NCBI GenBank assembly: GCA_036381235.1
Contig: DASVDE010000020.1
Span: 1-59,248, forward strand
DNA: 59,248 nucleotides
Origin: DASVDE01 sp036381235
GTDB taxonomy: Bacteria; Actinomycetota; Thermoleophilia; Solirubrobacterales; 70-9
Reading direction: 5' to 3'
The notes under the pieces were generated by a model. It was given only the letters and a program-made list of their open reading frames with translations. It did not search any database and was not told the origin of the DNA. Every line of letters starts with the position of its first letter. Within the stretch, counting starts at the first letter, position 1. Below, piece after piece: positions 19,306 through 28,135 of the stretch. Both the position numbers and the translations under genes were made by a program.

Positions 19306-20214
19306 ATGTCCAGGCTGATCTTCTTCATCCAAGAGGCCCTCCGCGCGCTGCGCCGCAACGCGGCGCCGAGCATGGCGGCGATCGTTACCACGGTCGTCAC
19401 CGTGATCTTGCTCGGCGTCCTGATCCCGATCTTCCAGACCACGCAGGCGAAGAGCGACCAGGTCCGCGACAGCCTCGAGTTCCGGGTCGCGATCTACGAC
19501 GACGCGACGCGCGCCGAGATCGACTCCCTGGAGCGCAGGCTGCAGGCGATTCCCCACGTCGAGTCTGTCGATCTGATCACCAAGGCCGAGGCGCTGGCCG
19601 AGTTGAAAAAGGACCTCGACGACCAGACCATCCTCCAGCAGCTCCACTCCAACCCGCTGCCGGCGAACTTCCGGGTGAAGGCAGACGACGCCTCCAACCT
19701 CGATTCGGTGCGGGCGGCGATTACGCCCCCGGGGCCGAATGGAAAGCCGCAGCCGATTTCTCCGGTCGTCCAGGAGATCTTCGACCGCCAGCAGGAGACA
19801 CAGCAGATCGAACAGGTGACGAGCGCCCTGAAGATCGTCCTGACCGTGATCACCGCGCTGCTGATCGTCGCCTCGCTGATGCTGGTCGGCAACACGATCC
19901 GCCTCTCGATCTACACCCGACGCCGGGAGGTCGAGGTGATGCGACTGGTGGGCGCGACGCGCTGGTTCATTCGCTGGCCGTTCATGATCGAGGGCGTGGT
20001 GGTCGGCTTCGCGGGGGGGCTGGTGGCCATACTGATCCTGTGGCTGGGCAAGATCACGATCGTCGACCCCCTGAGCGACAGCTTCTCCTTCCTCGCGGCG
20101 CAGAACAGCAGCACGCTGTCGTTCCCCGCGATGGTCGCGATTCTCTTCGCCGCCGCGGTGCTGGTCTCGGCCGTCGGCTCCGGCGTGACGCTTCGTCGCT
20201 TCCTCAAGGTCTGA
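19306..20214 (+). CDS. ftsX: Cell-division permease-like protein FtsX
   Basis: 302 residues. One N-terminal membrane helix (MAAIVTTVVTVILLGVLIPIF), an extracellular domain of about 140 residues (VAIYDDATRAEIDSLERRL, VESVDLITKAEALAELKKDL), then three C-terminal helices and the conserved EVEVMRLVGATRWFIRWPFMIEGVVVG segment. The extracellular loop recruits a peptidoglycan hydrolase activator or NlpC/P60 enzyme in relatives. Directly downstream of ftsE and 10 bases before an S41 protease gene. Confidence 0.96.
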   Translation: MSRLIFFIQEALRALRRNAAPSMAAIVTTVVTVILLGVLIPIFQTTQAKSDQVRDSLEFRVAIYDDATRAEIDSLERRLQAIPHVESVDLITKAEALAELKKDLDDQTILQQLHSNPLPANFRVKADDASNLDSVRAAITPPGPNGKPQPISPVVQEIFDRQQETQQIEQVTSALKIVLTVITALLIVASLMLVGNTIRLSIYTRRREVEVMRLVGATRWFIRWPFMIEGVVVGFAGGLVAILILWLGKITIVDPLSDSFSFLAAQNSSTLSFPAMVAILFAAAVLVSAVGSGVTLRRFLKV

Positions 20215-20224
20215 GGGCCTGCCT

Positions 20225-21400
20225 GTGAAGATTGGTGGGCTCGCGGTCGGCGCGGTGGCGGTGCTCTGCGCCGGCATCTGGCTCGGCGGGCATCCGGCCA
20301 AGCTGCCCAGCTTTCTCCGCGACCCCTTCGTCGACGGGTCGGCCGGTCTCACCGCCGAGGCGACGGAGCTGATCCAAGACAACTACTACCGCCCGGTCGG
20401 CGACGCCGAGCTGACGGACTCTTCTCTGGACGGGATGGTTCGCGGCCTGCGTCGTCGCTACCGGGATCGCTTCTCCGAGTACTTCTCGCCGGAGAGCCTG
20501 GCTCGCTTCAACGAGGCGATCAGCGGCCGCTTCTCGGGGATCGGGCTGGCTGTTACCGAGGTGAAGCGCGGCCTGCGCGTCGAGCGCGTCTTCGACGACT
20601 CGCCCGCCGCCAAGGCCGGGATCGGGGTCGGCGACACGATCGTCTCCGTCAACGGCGATTCGATCGCCGGGGTGAGCAGCACCGTCGCAACGGCGAAGAT
20701 CAAGGGCCCGGAGGGGACCGAGGTGACGATCGGCGTGCTGCGTCCATCCGGCGGCAAGGTGCGCCAGATTCGCCTCACGCGCGCGGAAGTCGCGCTGCCG
20801 GTCGTCGCCGGCAAAGTCGAGACGGTGAATGGACGCAAGCTGGGCTACGTTCGCCTGGCGACCTTCAGCGAGGGGTCCCACGGGGCCCTGCGCGAGGCCG
20901 TGCAGAAGGTCGAGCGCCAGGGGGCGGAGGGGATCGTCCTCGACTTGCGCGAAAACGGTGGCGGCCTCCTCCAGGAGGCGGTTCTGGCGGCCGGCGTCTT
21001 CCTGCCTGGGGGAGAGGTCGTCGTCACCACCCAATCCCGGGCACAGGGCCACGTCGTATACAAGAGCCCGGGTGGCAATCTGCCGCCCCGTCCACTGGTG
21101 GTTCTGATCGACCGCAACACCGCCTCCGCGGCGGAGATCCTCGCCGCGGCGCTGGCCGACGACGCAGGGGCGAAGACGGTCGGTACCCGATCCTTTGGCA
21201 AGGGGGTCTTTCAGCAGGAGATCGGCCTCTCCAACGGCGGCGCGCTGAAGCTGACGATCGGCGAGTACTTCACGCCGGACGGGACCAACCTCGCCGGGTC
21301 CGGCATCCATCCCGACATTGCGGCACGCGATGTCGCCGGAACTCCGTCTGACGAGGCGTTGCGGCGCGCCCTGCGGGCGTTGGCGGCGCAGAGCCGGTGA
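20225..21400 (+). CDS. S41 family C-terminal processing protease with PDZ domain
   Basis: 391 residues from GTG 20225. An N-terminal signal/anchor (GGLAVGAVAVLCAGIWLGG) is followed by DNYYRPVGDAELTDSSLDGMVRGL, a PDZ domain (about residues 95-180, FSGIGLAVTEVKRGLRVERVF...GIGVGDTIVSVNG) and the tail-specific protease core with the Ser-Lys dyad in DRNTASAAEILAAAL and GTRSFGKGVFQ. It would degrade or trim exported proteins by their C-terminus. In the ftsEX operon it may act on cell-wall hydrolases. The stop overlaps the RNase start (GTGA). Confidence 0.94.
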   Translation: MKIGGLAVGAVAVLCAGIWLGGHPAKLPSFLRDPFVDGSAGLTAEATELIQDNYYRPVGDAELTDSSLDGMVRGLRRRYRDRFSEYFSPESLARFNEAISGRFSGIGLAVTEVKRGLRVERVFDDSPAAKAGIGVGDTIVSVNGDSIAGVSSTVATAKIKGPEGTEVTIGVLRPSGGKVRQIRLTRAEVALPVVAGKVETVNGRKLGYVRLATFSEGSHGALREAVQKVERQGAEGIVLDLRENGGGLLQEAVLAAGVFLPGGEVVVTTQSRAQGHVVYKSPGGNLPPRPLVVLIDRNTASAAEILAAALADDAGAKTVGTRSFGKGVFQQEIGLSNGGALKLTIGEYFTPDGTNLAGSGIHPDIAARDVAGTPSDEALRRALRALAAQSR

Positions 21401-22980
21401 GCCGCCCGCGCGGGCGCGGGCGGGGACGCGGACGGAGCTCGCCGCGGAGCGCACGCGATGCGGTCGATGCTCTGCTGGCCGAGCGCCTGGGTCGGCTCGG
21501 CTTCCCGGCGGCGCTCGAGTTGGAAGCAGGCGGGGCAGCCGATGTCGCCGCCGCCCGCTTTCCCGCTCGCCGCGATCTGGTTGAGCTTCCCACCTTCACC
21601 GTTGACCCCGCCACAGCTCGCGACTTCGACGATGCCGTCTCAGCTCGGCGCGAGGACGACGGCGTCCGGCTTTGGATCCACATCGCCGATGTCGCCGCCC
21701 ACGTGCCACCCGGCGGGCCGCTCGATCTCGAGGCCCGACGTCGTGCAAACAGCACCTATGTGCCGGGAGCGGTCGAACCGATGCTGCCGCATGCGCTCAG
21801 CAGCGAGGCCTGCAGCCTCGCGCCCGGAGTCGAGCGGCTGGCCGTCACCGCCGAGATCGAGTTGAGCGAGGGCGGGAAGCCGCGTGGCGCGAGCTTCTAT
21901 CGCAGCCGCATCCGCTCCGACGCCCGGCTCGATTACGACCAGCTGGATGCGGTCTTCGCCGAGCGGGCGCCCGCGCCGGGGGCGGTCGCCGAGCCGCTCG
22001 AGGTGGCACGGCGGGCAGCGGCGGCGTTGGGCGAGCATCGCGGCGCCACCAGCCTCGACGTGGAGTCCTTCGAGCCGGAGTTTCGCTTTGACGCCAAGGG
22101 CAACGTGACCGGGGCGCGGGGTGTGCCGCAGACGGAGTCCCATCGCCTGATCGAGCGGTTGATGATTTTCGCCAACGAGCAGGTAGCCCAGCTGTTGGAG
22201 CGAAAGCGGGTGCCGGCGATCTATCGTGTCCACGCCCAGCCGGATCCGCCTCGAGTGGAGAGGCTGGTCGAACAGCTGCACGCGCTCGGCATCCCGACGC
22301 CGCCGCTGCGCGAGCGCCTCTCGCCGCGCGAGGCCGGCGAGGTCGCCGCCGAAGCCAGCCGGCAGGCGATTCGGGAAGCCGCGCGGCGCGGGCACGGTCG
22401 TGAGGCGTATACATCGCTCGTGCTCCGCTCGCTGAAACAGGCGCAGTACAGCGAACGCAACAGTGGCCATGCGGGCCTGGGGAGCTCGGCCTACTGCCAT
22501 TTCACCTCGCCGATTCGCCGCTACCCCGACCTGGTCGTGCATCGAGCTCTGCTCGCTGCGCTGGGGGAGGGGGAGGACCCGCCGCGCCTCTCCGAAGCAC
22601 GCGAAGCTGCCGCGATCAGCTCGGCGCGAGAGCGCGAGTCGGCGAAGATCGAACACGAGGCGGACGACATCTGCGCGGCTCATCTGTTGGCCCGGGAGTT
22701 GCGCGAGCGTGGCGCGGACACCCTGTTCGAGGGAGAGGTGACCGGGGTGATCCGCGCCGGCGCCTTCGCTGCATTCGGGGGGGAGCTGGGCGACGTCTAT
22801 GAGGGGTTCGTTCCCGCTCGCCTGCTGCGGGGCGAGTACTTCGCGCTGAATGAGACCGAGACCGCCCTTGTCGGTCGTCGCAGCGGTCGCGCCCTGCGGC
22901 TCGGCGATCCGATTTCGATCAGAGCCGGCAAGATCGACCTCTCCAATGGTCGGGTCGACCTGGAGCCGGCAGGAGACTGA
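21397..22980 (+). CDS. RNB-domain exoribonuclease (compact RNase R/II-like)
   Basis: 527 residues from GTG 21397. The RNB catalytic centre TVDPATARDFDDAVSARR has the aspartates that hold Mg2+, followed by WIHIADVAAHV, a MLP-type loop, the conserved FMIFANEQVAQLL-like segment and YCHFTSPIRRYPDLVVHRAL near the end of the barrel. A single S1-like RNA-binding domain closes the protein (EGEVTGVIRAGAFAAFGG). The N-terminal cold-shock domains of RNase R are replaced by a 20-residue Arg/Gly stretch, so it is about 200-300 residues shorter than RNase R. It degrades RNA 3' to 5'. smpB follows by 1 base, echoing the RNase R-SmpB-tmRNA partnership. Confidence 0.93.
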   Translation: MSRPRGRGRGRGRSSPRSARDAVDALLAERLGRLGFPAALELEAGGAADVAAARFPARRDLVELPTFTVDPATARDFDDAVSARREDDGVRLWIHIADVAAHVPPGGPLDLEARRRANSTYVPGAVEPMLPHALSSEACSLAPGVERLAVTAEIELSEGGKPRGASFYRSRIRSDARLDYDQLDAVFAERAPAPGAVAEPLEVARRAAAALGEHRGATSLDVESFEPEFRFDAKGNVTGARGVPQTESHRLIERLMIFANEQVAQLLERKRVPAIYRVHAQPDPPRVERLVEQLHALGIPTPPLRERLSPREAGEVAAEASRQAIREAARRGHGREAYTSLVLRSLKQAQYSERNSGHAGLGSSAYCHFTSPIRRYPDLVVHRALLAALGEGEDPPRLSEAREAAAISSARERESAKIEHEADDICAAHLLARELRERGADTLFEGEVTGVIRAGAFAAFGGELGDVYEGFVPARLLRGEYFALNETETALVGRRSGRALRLGDPISIRAGKIDLSNGRVDLEPAGD

Positions 22981-22981
22981 C

Positions 22982-23467
22982 GTGGCCAAGAAGGGGAAGA
23001 AGCAGCGCAAGCCGGCCTCCGGCGACGTCGCCACAAACCGGCGCGCTCGACATAAGTTCGAGGCGGTCGAAAAGGTGGAGGCGGGGATCGTGCTTCAGGG
23101 CTCCGAGGTCAAGTCGCTGCGCAACGGCAAGGCGCAGATGACCGACGCCTATGCGGTGGTCGACGACGGAGAGGTCTGGCTGCGCAAACTCCACATACCC
23201 CCTTACGCACCGGCAAGCCGCGAGAACCATGAGCCGGAGCGGCCTCGCAAGCTGTTGCTGCACCGGGCGGAGATCGAACGGCTGGTGGGCAAGACATCGC
23301 AGAAGGGCCTGACGTTGATTCCCACCCGGATCTACTTCAAGGGATCTCGCGCCAAGGTCGAGTTGGCGCTTGCTCGCGGCAAGGAAGGGCGCGATCGCCG
23401 GCGTGAAATCGCCGAGCGTGACGTGCGGCGAGAGGTCGAGCGCGAATTCAAGGGCAGAATGAGGTAG
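22982..23467 (+). CDS. smpB: SsrA-binding protein SmpB
   Basis: 161 residues from GTG 22982. It carries the typical ATNRRARHKFEAVEKVEAGIVLQGSEVKSLR opening (here TNRRARHKF...), the LHIPPYAPASRENHEPERPRKLLLH loop, and a Lys/Arg-rich C-terminal tail that would mimic the decoding stem. It binds the tRNA-like domain of tmRNA and delivers it to stalled ribosomes. The tmRNA gene itself is 3.1 kb downstream. Confidence 0.97.
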   Translation: MAKKGKKQRKPASGDVATNRRARHKFEAVEKVEAGIVLQGSEVKSLRNGKAQMTDAYAVVDDGEVWLRKLHIPPYAPASRENHEPERPRKLLLHRAEIERLVGKTSQKGLTLIPTRIYFKGSRAKVELALARGKEGRDRRREIAERDVRREVEREFKGRMR

Positions 23468-23478
23468 CTTCGGGGTCT

Positions 23479-25200
23479 ATGGGTTCACGCATCGCCCCGC
23501 TCCTGTCCGCAGCGGCGCTCGCCTTGATGGCCGCCGCACCCGCCCAGGCTCAGGCCGAGTCCTTTCCAAGCAAGGCCGGCAACTACGTCAGCGATCACAC
23601 CGAGTACTTCGTCGCTGGCCTTGTCGCCGCGATTCTGTTGTTGCTCCTGGTGGTGAGCGTCAACCAACGGCGCGCCAAGGAGAAGGGGCAGAAAGCCGCT
23701 CCTCAAGCGCCTCCGGCCCCACCGCCACCGGGCTCCGCTTCGGCTCCACCGGCTCCTGTGGCCCCACCGGCACAGGCGCCTGGCCAGACCGCCGAGATGT
23801 CCTCCGTGTCGCCACCCGCCGCCCCTCAAGCGCCTCCGCCCGTCTCGCCGACCGCCAGTGGCAGGGAAAAGCGAAAGCAGGCTCGCGAGCAGCAGCGCGC
23901 CGCTCGAATGGAGCACCGCAAGCGCCGCCAACAGGAGGCCAAGCTTCGCCGGGAAGAGAGAGCGCGGAAACGCGCCGAACGGCGCCATCAACCCGCAGGC
24001 GGCAAGCGAATGTCCAGGCGACAGCGCAAGGACGCCGCCAGGGCCGCGCAGCAACTCGGCGCTGCCCAGCCGGGACAGATTCCCCCCCAGACTGCGCAGC
24101 CGGGCGTGGCCCCTCCGCAGCCTGTTCCCGTCGCTCCGCCGCCGGTAGAGCCGATTCCGCCGGTCGCCACTCCCGCATCCCCCACGATTGCCGCAGTGCC
24201 TCCTGCACCGGGTGAGTACGACCCCGCTGCGGCGGAGCAGCGGGTGCGTGCCAAGGTCGAGGAGATCCAGCGGGAAGAGGAGCGGATCCGCGCCGACGCT
24301 GAGCTTCGCATTCAGGAAGCGGAGCGACTCCAGCACGAGGCAGAGCAGCGTGCAGCCCAGGCCCAGTCGGGTCAAACGACCCAGGCCATAGCGGCGATAC
24401 CTCCGGTTCAGCCCGCTGCGCCTGAGTGGGCGCAGCCCCAGGCCGGAACGTTCGCCTCTCAATCACCCGTCGGTGACCTAAACACGGCCGAACAGCGGAT
24501 CCAGCAGGACCGCGAAGCCCAGGAGCGGGCGATGACCGAGGCGCAGGAACGACTGCGTCAGATCGAAGAGCGCACCAAGGCGGCGGAGCGCCGCGCCGCC
24601 GAGGCAGAGCGGCTCGCCCAGATGAAGTCCCAGGAGAGCGAGCGCCAGCAGCGGTTGCGTGAGATCCAGGAGAGCGTCGCCCAAGCGGAAGAGCGGGCGC
24701 GCGAAGCGGAACGTCGCGCCATCGAGGCTGAGCAGGCGGTGCTTCGCTCGGTGCAGGGAGTCACCGAGCCCCCGGCCCCGCAGCCCCAGTCGCAGCCCTT
24801 TGCGACGCCGGCACCCTCGACGCCTGCCCCCGAGCCTTCGGTTCCGCCCCCCGCGCCGGAATCTCCACCGCCTACGCCTCCACAGCCCTCCGCTTCGACC
24901 CCGCCGCCGAGCTTGCAGCCCGAGCCGAGCCCTCCGGCCCCGCAGCCGAGCTTCCAGTCCGAGCCGAGCTCCCCGCCACCGGTCCAAGCGCCGCAACCTC
25001 AGTCGGGAGGGGGCACGATCGAGCTCAACACAGTCACCTTCGAACAGCTCCGCGCCGAGGGCCTCTCGGTCACCCAGGCGACGCGGTTGCTCGCCCAGCG
25101 CGAACGGCTCGGACGCTTCGGCTCGGTTGACGACCTGGATCAGGTCAGCGGCCTACCTCAGGATCTCCTCGAGGACCTGAAGGGCCGCTCGAGCGTTTAA
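23479..25200 (+). CDS. Membrane-anchored coiled-coil protein with C-terminal helix-hairpin-helix
   Basis: 573 residues. It shows a signal peptide or first helix (residues about 8-25, ending APAQAQA), a membrane helix (about 40-62, VAGLVAAILLLLLVVSVNQR), a long low-complexity Ala/Pro/Gln region, two highly charged Arg/Glu/Ala coiled-coil stretches (KRKQAREQQRAARMEHRK; ERTKAAERRAAEAERLAQ), another Pro-rich region, and a C-terminal ComEA-like module (IELNTVTFEQLRAEGLS...FGSVDDLDQVSGLPQDLLEDL). If the HhH is cytosolic it could tether DNA or RNA to the membrane. No family is recognised for the whole; codon use matches neighbours. It begins 11 bases after smpB. Confidence 0.8.
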   Translation: MGSRIAPLLSAAALALMAAAPAQAQAESFPSKAGNYVSDHTEYFVAGLVAAILLLLLVVSVNQRRAKEKGQKAAPQAPPAPPPPGSASAPPAPVAPPAQAPGQTAEMSSVSPPAAPQAPPPVSPTASGREKRKQAREQQRAARMEHRKRRQQEAKLRREERARKRAERRHQPAGGKRMSRRQRKDAARAAQQLGAAQPGQIPPQTAQPGVAPPQPVPVAPPPVEPIPPVATPASPTIAAVPPAPGEYDPAAAEQRVRAKVEEIQREEERIRADAELRIQEAERLQHEAEQRAAQAQSGQTTQAIAAIPPVQPAAPEWAQPQAGTFASQSPVGDLNTAEQRIQQDREAQERAMTEAQERLRQIEERTKAAERRAAEAERLAQMKSQESERQQRLREIQESVAQAEERAREAERRAIEAEQAVLRSVQGVTEPPAPQPQSQPFATPAPSTPAPEPSVPPPAPESPPPTPPQPSASTPPPSLQPEPSPPAPQPSFQSEPSSPPPVQAPQPQSGGGTIELNTVTFEQLRAEGLSVTQATRLLAQRERLGRFGSVDDLDQVSGLPQDLLEDLKGRSSV

Positions 25201-25203
25201 CGC

Positions 25204-26589
25204 TCAGAGGCCGTAGGCCTCCAGCAGCTTCAGCCAGACCTCGCTGCGGGTGGGATAGGGGGCTATCGCGTGACGTAGGCGTTCGAGTGGGACCTCGCCG
25301 ACGATCGCGACGGTGGCTGCGTGTAGGAAGTCCGCGGTCTCGAAGCCGGTGAAGGTGGCGCCGACGATTGTCCCACGCGACTCGTCGACGACCAGTCGCG
25401 AAGTCCCACCGGTGCCCTTGCCCTGGAAGCTGGCGCCGGCGGTGCCGTCGGTGGGTACATCGACCGCTCGCGCGTCGATCCCCGCTTCCAGTGCCTGCTC
25501 CAGCGTCTTGCCGACCGCTGCGACCTGTGGGTCGGTAAAGGTGACGCGGGGCGACCCGACGTCCTCGGCGACTGCCTCCACACGACGCCCCAACGCGTTC
25601 TCGGCGGCAATCCAAGCCTGGTACTTGCCCATGTGGGTAAAGAGGGCTCGCCCGTTGACATCGCCGACGGCATAGAGCCAGTCGCGACCCCCGACTCGCA
25701 GGCGCTCGTCGGTTTCGAGGAAGCCTCCCCTGCCCGGGTCGACCTCCACGGTTTCCAGCCCAATCCCCTGGGTGCGGGGCCTGCGGCCGATCGCGATGAG
25801 GAGCTCCGCCGCGTCGGCCCGGTCGCCGTCGTTCAGTTCCACCACGACGCCGGCACCGCCGGAGGCGATCCGCTCGGCGAGGATGCCGGTGCGCACATCG
25901 ACCCCGTAGGAATCGCGCAGCGAGGCGGCGACTTGGTCGCCCGCGAAGGGCTCCTCGCGCGGCAGCAGCCGATCCTCTCCTTCGATCAGCGTCACCGCGG
26001 CGCCGAGCGTCGACCAGGCCTGCGCCAGTTCGGAGCCGACCGGACCGCCACCGAGGATGACAATGCTCTCCGGCACGCTCTTCGAGGTGGTCGCGTCGCG
26101 GTTGTTCCAGGCTCGCACCGTGTCGAGGCCCTCGATTGGCGGCATCGCGGCGCCGCTGCCTGTCGCGACGACAACGGCACGCCGCGCCACCAGCGATTCA
26201 CCGCCGACAGCCACGCGAAGCTTGCCGTCCAGCCGTCCTTCGCCGCGGAACAGCTCGATCGCGCGTTCTTTCAGCCAGGGAAGCTGTGAGGAGTCGTCGA
26301 GGTCGTGGATCACCTCGTCGCGGCGGTCGAGCACCGCCTGGGCATCGATGTCGCCCGTAACAGCCTCGGCGGCGCCGGCTACCCGTTTTGCCTCAGCGAG
26401 CAACCCCGCCGGCCGTAGCAGGGCCTTCGAGGGCATGCAGGCGTAGTAGGAGCACTCGCCGCCGACGAGGTGCTGCTCGACGAGCGCCACCGCCATGCCG
26501 CCGTCGGCGAGTCGCCCGGCGCAGACCTCGCCCGGCGCGCCGGCGCCGATCACGATCGCGTCGAATTGCCGATCGGCCACGCCCGACAC
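25204..26589 (-). CDS. FAD-dependent pyridine-nucleotide disulfide oxidoreductase (dihydrolipoamide dehydrogenase/mercuric reductase-like)
   Basis: 461 residues. N-terminal FAD dinucleotide fold (FDAIVIGAGAPGEVCAGRLADGG), redox-active disulfide GGECSYYACMPSKALLRP with the CxxxxC spacing of this family, a second nucleotide fold (SIVILGGGPVGSELAQAWSTLGAAVTLIE), FAD contact LYAVGDVNGRALFTHMGKYQ, and the dimerisation domain. The C-terminal His-Glu dyad of lipoamide dehydrogenase is not obvious; the end reads HAIAPYPTRSEVWLKLL. Substrate is therefore uncertain. It converges on the coiled-coil gene with 3 bases between stops. Confidence 0.88.
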   Translation of the reverse strand: MSGVADRQFDAIVIGAGAPGEVCAGRLADGGMAVALVEQHLVGGECSYYACMPSKALLRPAGLLAEAKRVAGAAEAVTGDIDAQAVLDRRDEVIHDLDDSSQLPWLKERAIELFRGEGRLDGKLRVAVGGESLVARRAVVVATGSGAAMPPIEGLDTVRAWNNRDATTSKSVPESIVILGGGPVGSELAQAWSTLGAAVTLIEGEDRLLPREEPFAGDQVAASLRDSYGVDVRTGILAERIASGGAGVVVELNDGDRADAAELLIAIGRRPRTQGIGLETVEVDPGRGGFLETDERLRVGGRDWLYAVGDVNGRALFTHMGKYQAWIAAENALGRRVEAVAEDVGSPRVTFTDPQVAAVGKTLEQALEAGIDARAVDVPTDGTAGASFQGKGTGGTSRLVVDESRGTIVGATFTGFETADFLHAATVAIVGEVPLERLRHAIAPYPTRSEVWLKLLEAYGL

Positions 26590-26591
26590 CG

Positions 26592-26597
26592 TACAAT
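26592..26597 (+). promoter_or_regulatory. Likely -10 box of the tmRNA promoter
   Basis: TACAAT, close to the TATAAT consensus, 18 bases before the mature tmRNA 5' end, leaving room for a short processed leader. The -35 is unclear; TTGCCG at 26566-26571 is spaced a long 20 bases. Confidence 0.45.
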
Positions 26598-26614
26598 CGA
26601 ACGAGACATAGCAC

Positions 26615-26972
26615 GGGGGCGACAGGCTTCGACGCGGTCGATCCGTGCGAACGGTTGCAGGTCGAGGTTGCCGGAGGCCTCGTTAAACCCCGGCACCAAC
26701 CAATACGTGCGGACCATGAGTTCGCCCTCGCCGCTTAGTTAGAAGCTAAGCGATGAGAGTCGGTCCTCCCCCGCCCGTGGGGAGGGGCACCGGCTTCAAA
26801 AACGGGCTCACCCAGGCGGATCGCCCCGTCTGCCAGGGGACATTTCAGAGGGCTCTGTCTCCCGTAGTGCCCGCCGGCGCGGACCCCGGGAGACGAGAAC
26901 CAAGCGCCGGCTAAACCTGTAGAAGCCTTCGCACTACGACCACGGACCCGAGTTCAATTCTCGGCGCCTCCA
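26615..26972 (+). ncRNA. ssrA: Transfer-messenger RNA (tmRNA)
   Basis: The 5' end GGGGGCGACAGGCTTCGAC and the 3' end GAGTTCAATTCTCGGCGCCTCCA form the tRNA-Ala-like domain: GGGGGCG pairs with CGCCTCC (one G-U) and the T-arm reads GAGTTCAATTCTC. About 358 nt. CCA is not encoded beyond the discriminator A. The resume codon GCG at 26709 has A at position -4 (UACGU before it), as needed for SmpB-guided placement. Its tag ends in ALAA and is followed by TAG then a second TAG in another frame. It rescues ribosomes on non-stop mRNA with SmpB. Confidence 0.96.
26709..26738 (+). other. tmRNA proteolysis-tag reading frame (ADHEFALAA)
   Basis: GCG resume codon through TAG stop encodes ADHEFALAA. The ALAA end is the ClpXP/ClpAP degradation signal. 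The tag is short (nine residues including the resume alanine) compared with the 10-15 of many bacteria. Confidence 0.8.
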
Positions 26973-27538
26973 TCGACCGTCCGCTCGCGCAGCCAGGCAA
27001 GGACCTCGGCGGCGTTGCGGTCCGGTGGGAAGACGGGGTAGAAGACTTTGACGATGCGGCCGGCTTCGGCGGCCAGGGTGAGGCGTCGGTAGAGCGTCAT
27101 CCCCTCGACCTCGAAGGTCGGGAGGCGCAGCTCCGCCGCCAGGCGCAACCGTTGATCGCTCAGCAGGGCGAACGGAATGTGCTCGCGCTCGGCGAACTCG
27201 CCTTGCGCGGCTGTGCTCTGGGCGCTGATCCCAACCACAGTGGCTCCCAGATCGATGAACTCGGCCAGGCTGTCGCGAAAGGCACAGCTCTGCGGTGTGC
27301 ACCCGCGCGCGCCGGGGATGTCGTCCCATCCAAGAGGCAAAGGCTCTCCGGGGACACCGGTTCGCGGGTACACGTAGGCGACGAGCCGCTCACGAGCGAG
27401 CTCCGCGAGATTCTCTCTCCCACCCATGGTCGAGGACAGCGCCAGGTCCGGCAGGGCCATCCCGGTGAGGTGATCGGCGGCTCCGTCGTCCTCGGGGACG
27501 GGAAGGTCGGCGGGAAGTCGGCTGTAGTCGGCGCTCAT
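26954..27538 (-). CDS. Peroxiredoxin (AhpC/TSA, BCP-like)
   Basis: 194 residues from ATG 27538; the frame is open farther upstream but that part overlaps the DUF1697 gene and has no coding character. The active site GARGCTPQSCAFRDSLAEF has the peroxidatic Cys followed five residues later by a second Cys in the same helix, the resolving arrangement of BCP-type atypical two-Cys enzymes. VVGISAQSTAAQGEFAEREHIPFALLSD is the next conserved block. It reduces hydroperoxides in the cytosol. The last 19 bases run antisense into the 3' end of tmRNA. Confidence 0.9.
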   Translation of the reverse strand: MSADYSRLPADLPVPEDDGAADHLTGMALPDLALSSTMGGRENLAELARERLVAYVYPRTGVPGEPLPLGWDDIPGARGCTPQSCAFRDSLAEFIDLGATVVGISAQSTAAQGEFAEREHIPFALLSDQRLRLAAELRLPTFEVEGMTLYRRLTLAAEAGRIVKVFYPVFPPDRNAAEVLAWLRERTVDGGAEN

Positions 27539-27589
27539 CCGGTCATCGTCGCAGGAGGCCCATCGGAGCTGAGATCGTAGGGTGCGGAA

Positions 27590-28132
27590 ATGGATCTCTA
27601 CGTTGCCTTTCTGCGCGGGATGAACCTGGGGGGTCGCCGGATCAAGAACGATGAGCTGCGCCGCCCGTTCGAGGAGTGGGGCTTCGAGGGTGTCTCCACC
27701 TTCCGAGCGAGCGGCAACGTGATCTTCGAATCCGACGAAGAGGACGAGGAGGCGCTGGCCGCGCGCATCGAGAGTGGTCTGGGCGAGGCGCTGGGCTACG
27801 AGGTGCCGGTATTCCTCCGCAGCGCGGCGGAGGTGCTGGCGATCGCGGCGCACGAGCCATTTGACCTGCGTCTGGTCAGCGCCTCCACCGGGAAGCTTCA
27901 GGTTTCACTGCTGAAGGAGGCGCCGGAGGCCTCTGTGCGCAGTCGCGTTTTGGCGCTCTCGACCGACGAGGACCGGCTGGCCGTTCACGGGCGGGAGCTG
28001 TATTGGCTGCCCAGCGGCGGCATCTCCGACTCGACGCTCGACCTGAAGGCGATCGACGCCGCCCTCGGCCTGGCGACGATGCGCACCATTGGCACGATCG
28101 AGCAGATCGCCGCCAAGCACTGCGCCGGTTGA
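27590..28132 (+). CDS. DUF1697 family protein
   Basis: 180 residues opening MDLYVAFLRGMNLGGRRIKNDELRRPFEEWGFEGVSTFRASGNVIFESD, the unmistakable start of DUF1697, and ending with TMRTIGTIEQIAAKH. Function is unknown; structures in the family suggest a two-lobed ferredoxin-like fold. It is divergent from the peroxiredoxin (51 bases) and converges on the MBL-fold gene with 3 bases between stops. Confidence 0.9.
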   Translation: MDLYVAFLRGMNLGGRRIKNDELRRPFEEWGFEGVSTFRASGNVIFESDEEDEEALAARIESGLGEALGYEVPVFLRSAAEVLAIAAHEPFDLRLVSASTGKLQVSLLKEAPEASVRSRVLALSTDEDRLAVHGRELYWLPSGGISDSTLDLKAIDAALGLATMRTIGTIEQIAAKHCAG

Positions 28133-28135
28133 TCG

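Noticed and set aside
23485..24462. Gly/Arg/Leu-rich minus-strand open frame inside the coiled-coil gene
   Set aside because: Antisense of low-complexity Ala/Pro/Gln codons.
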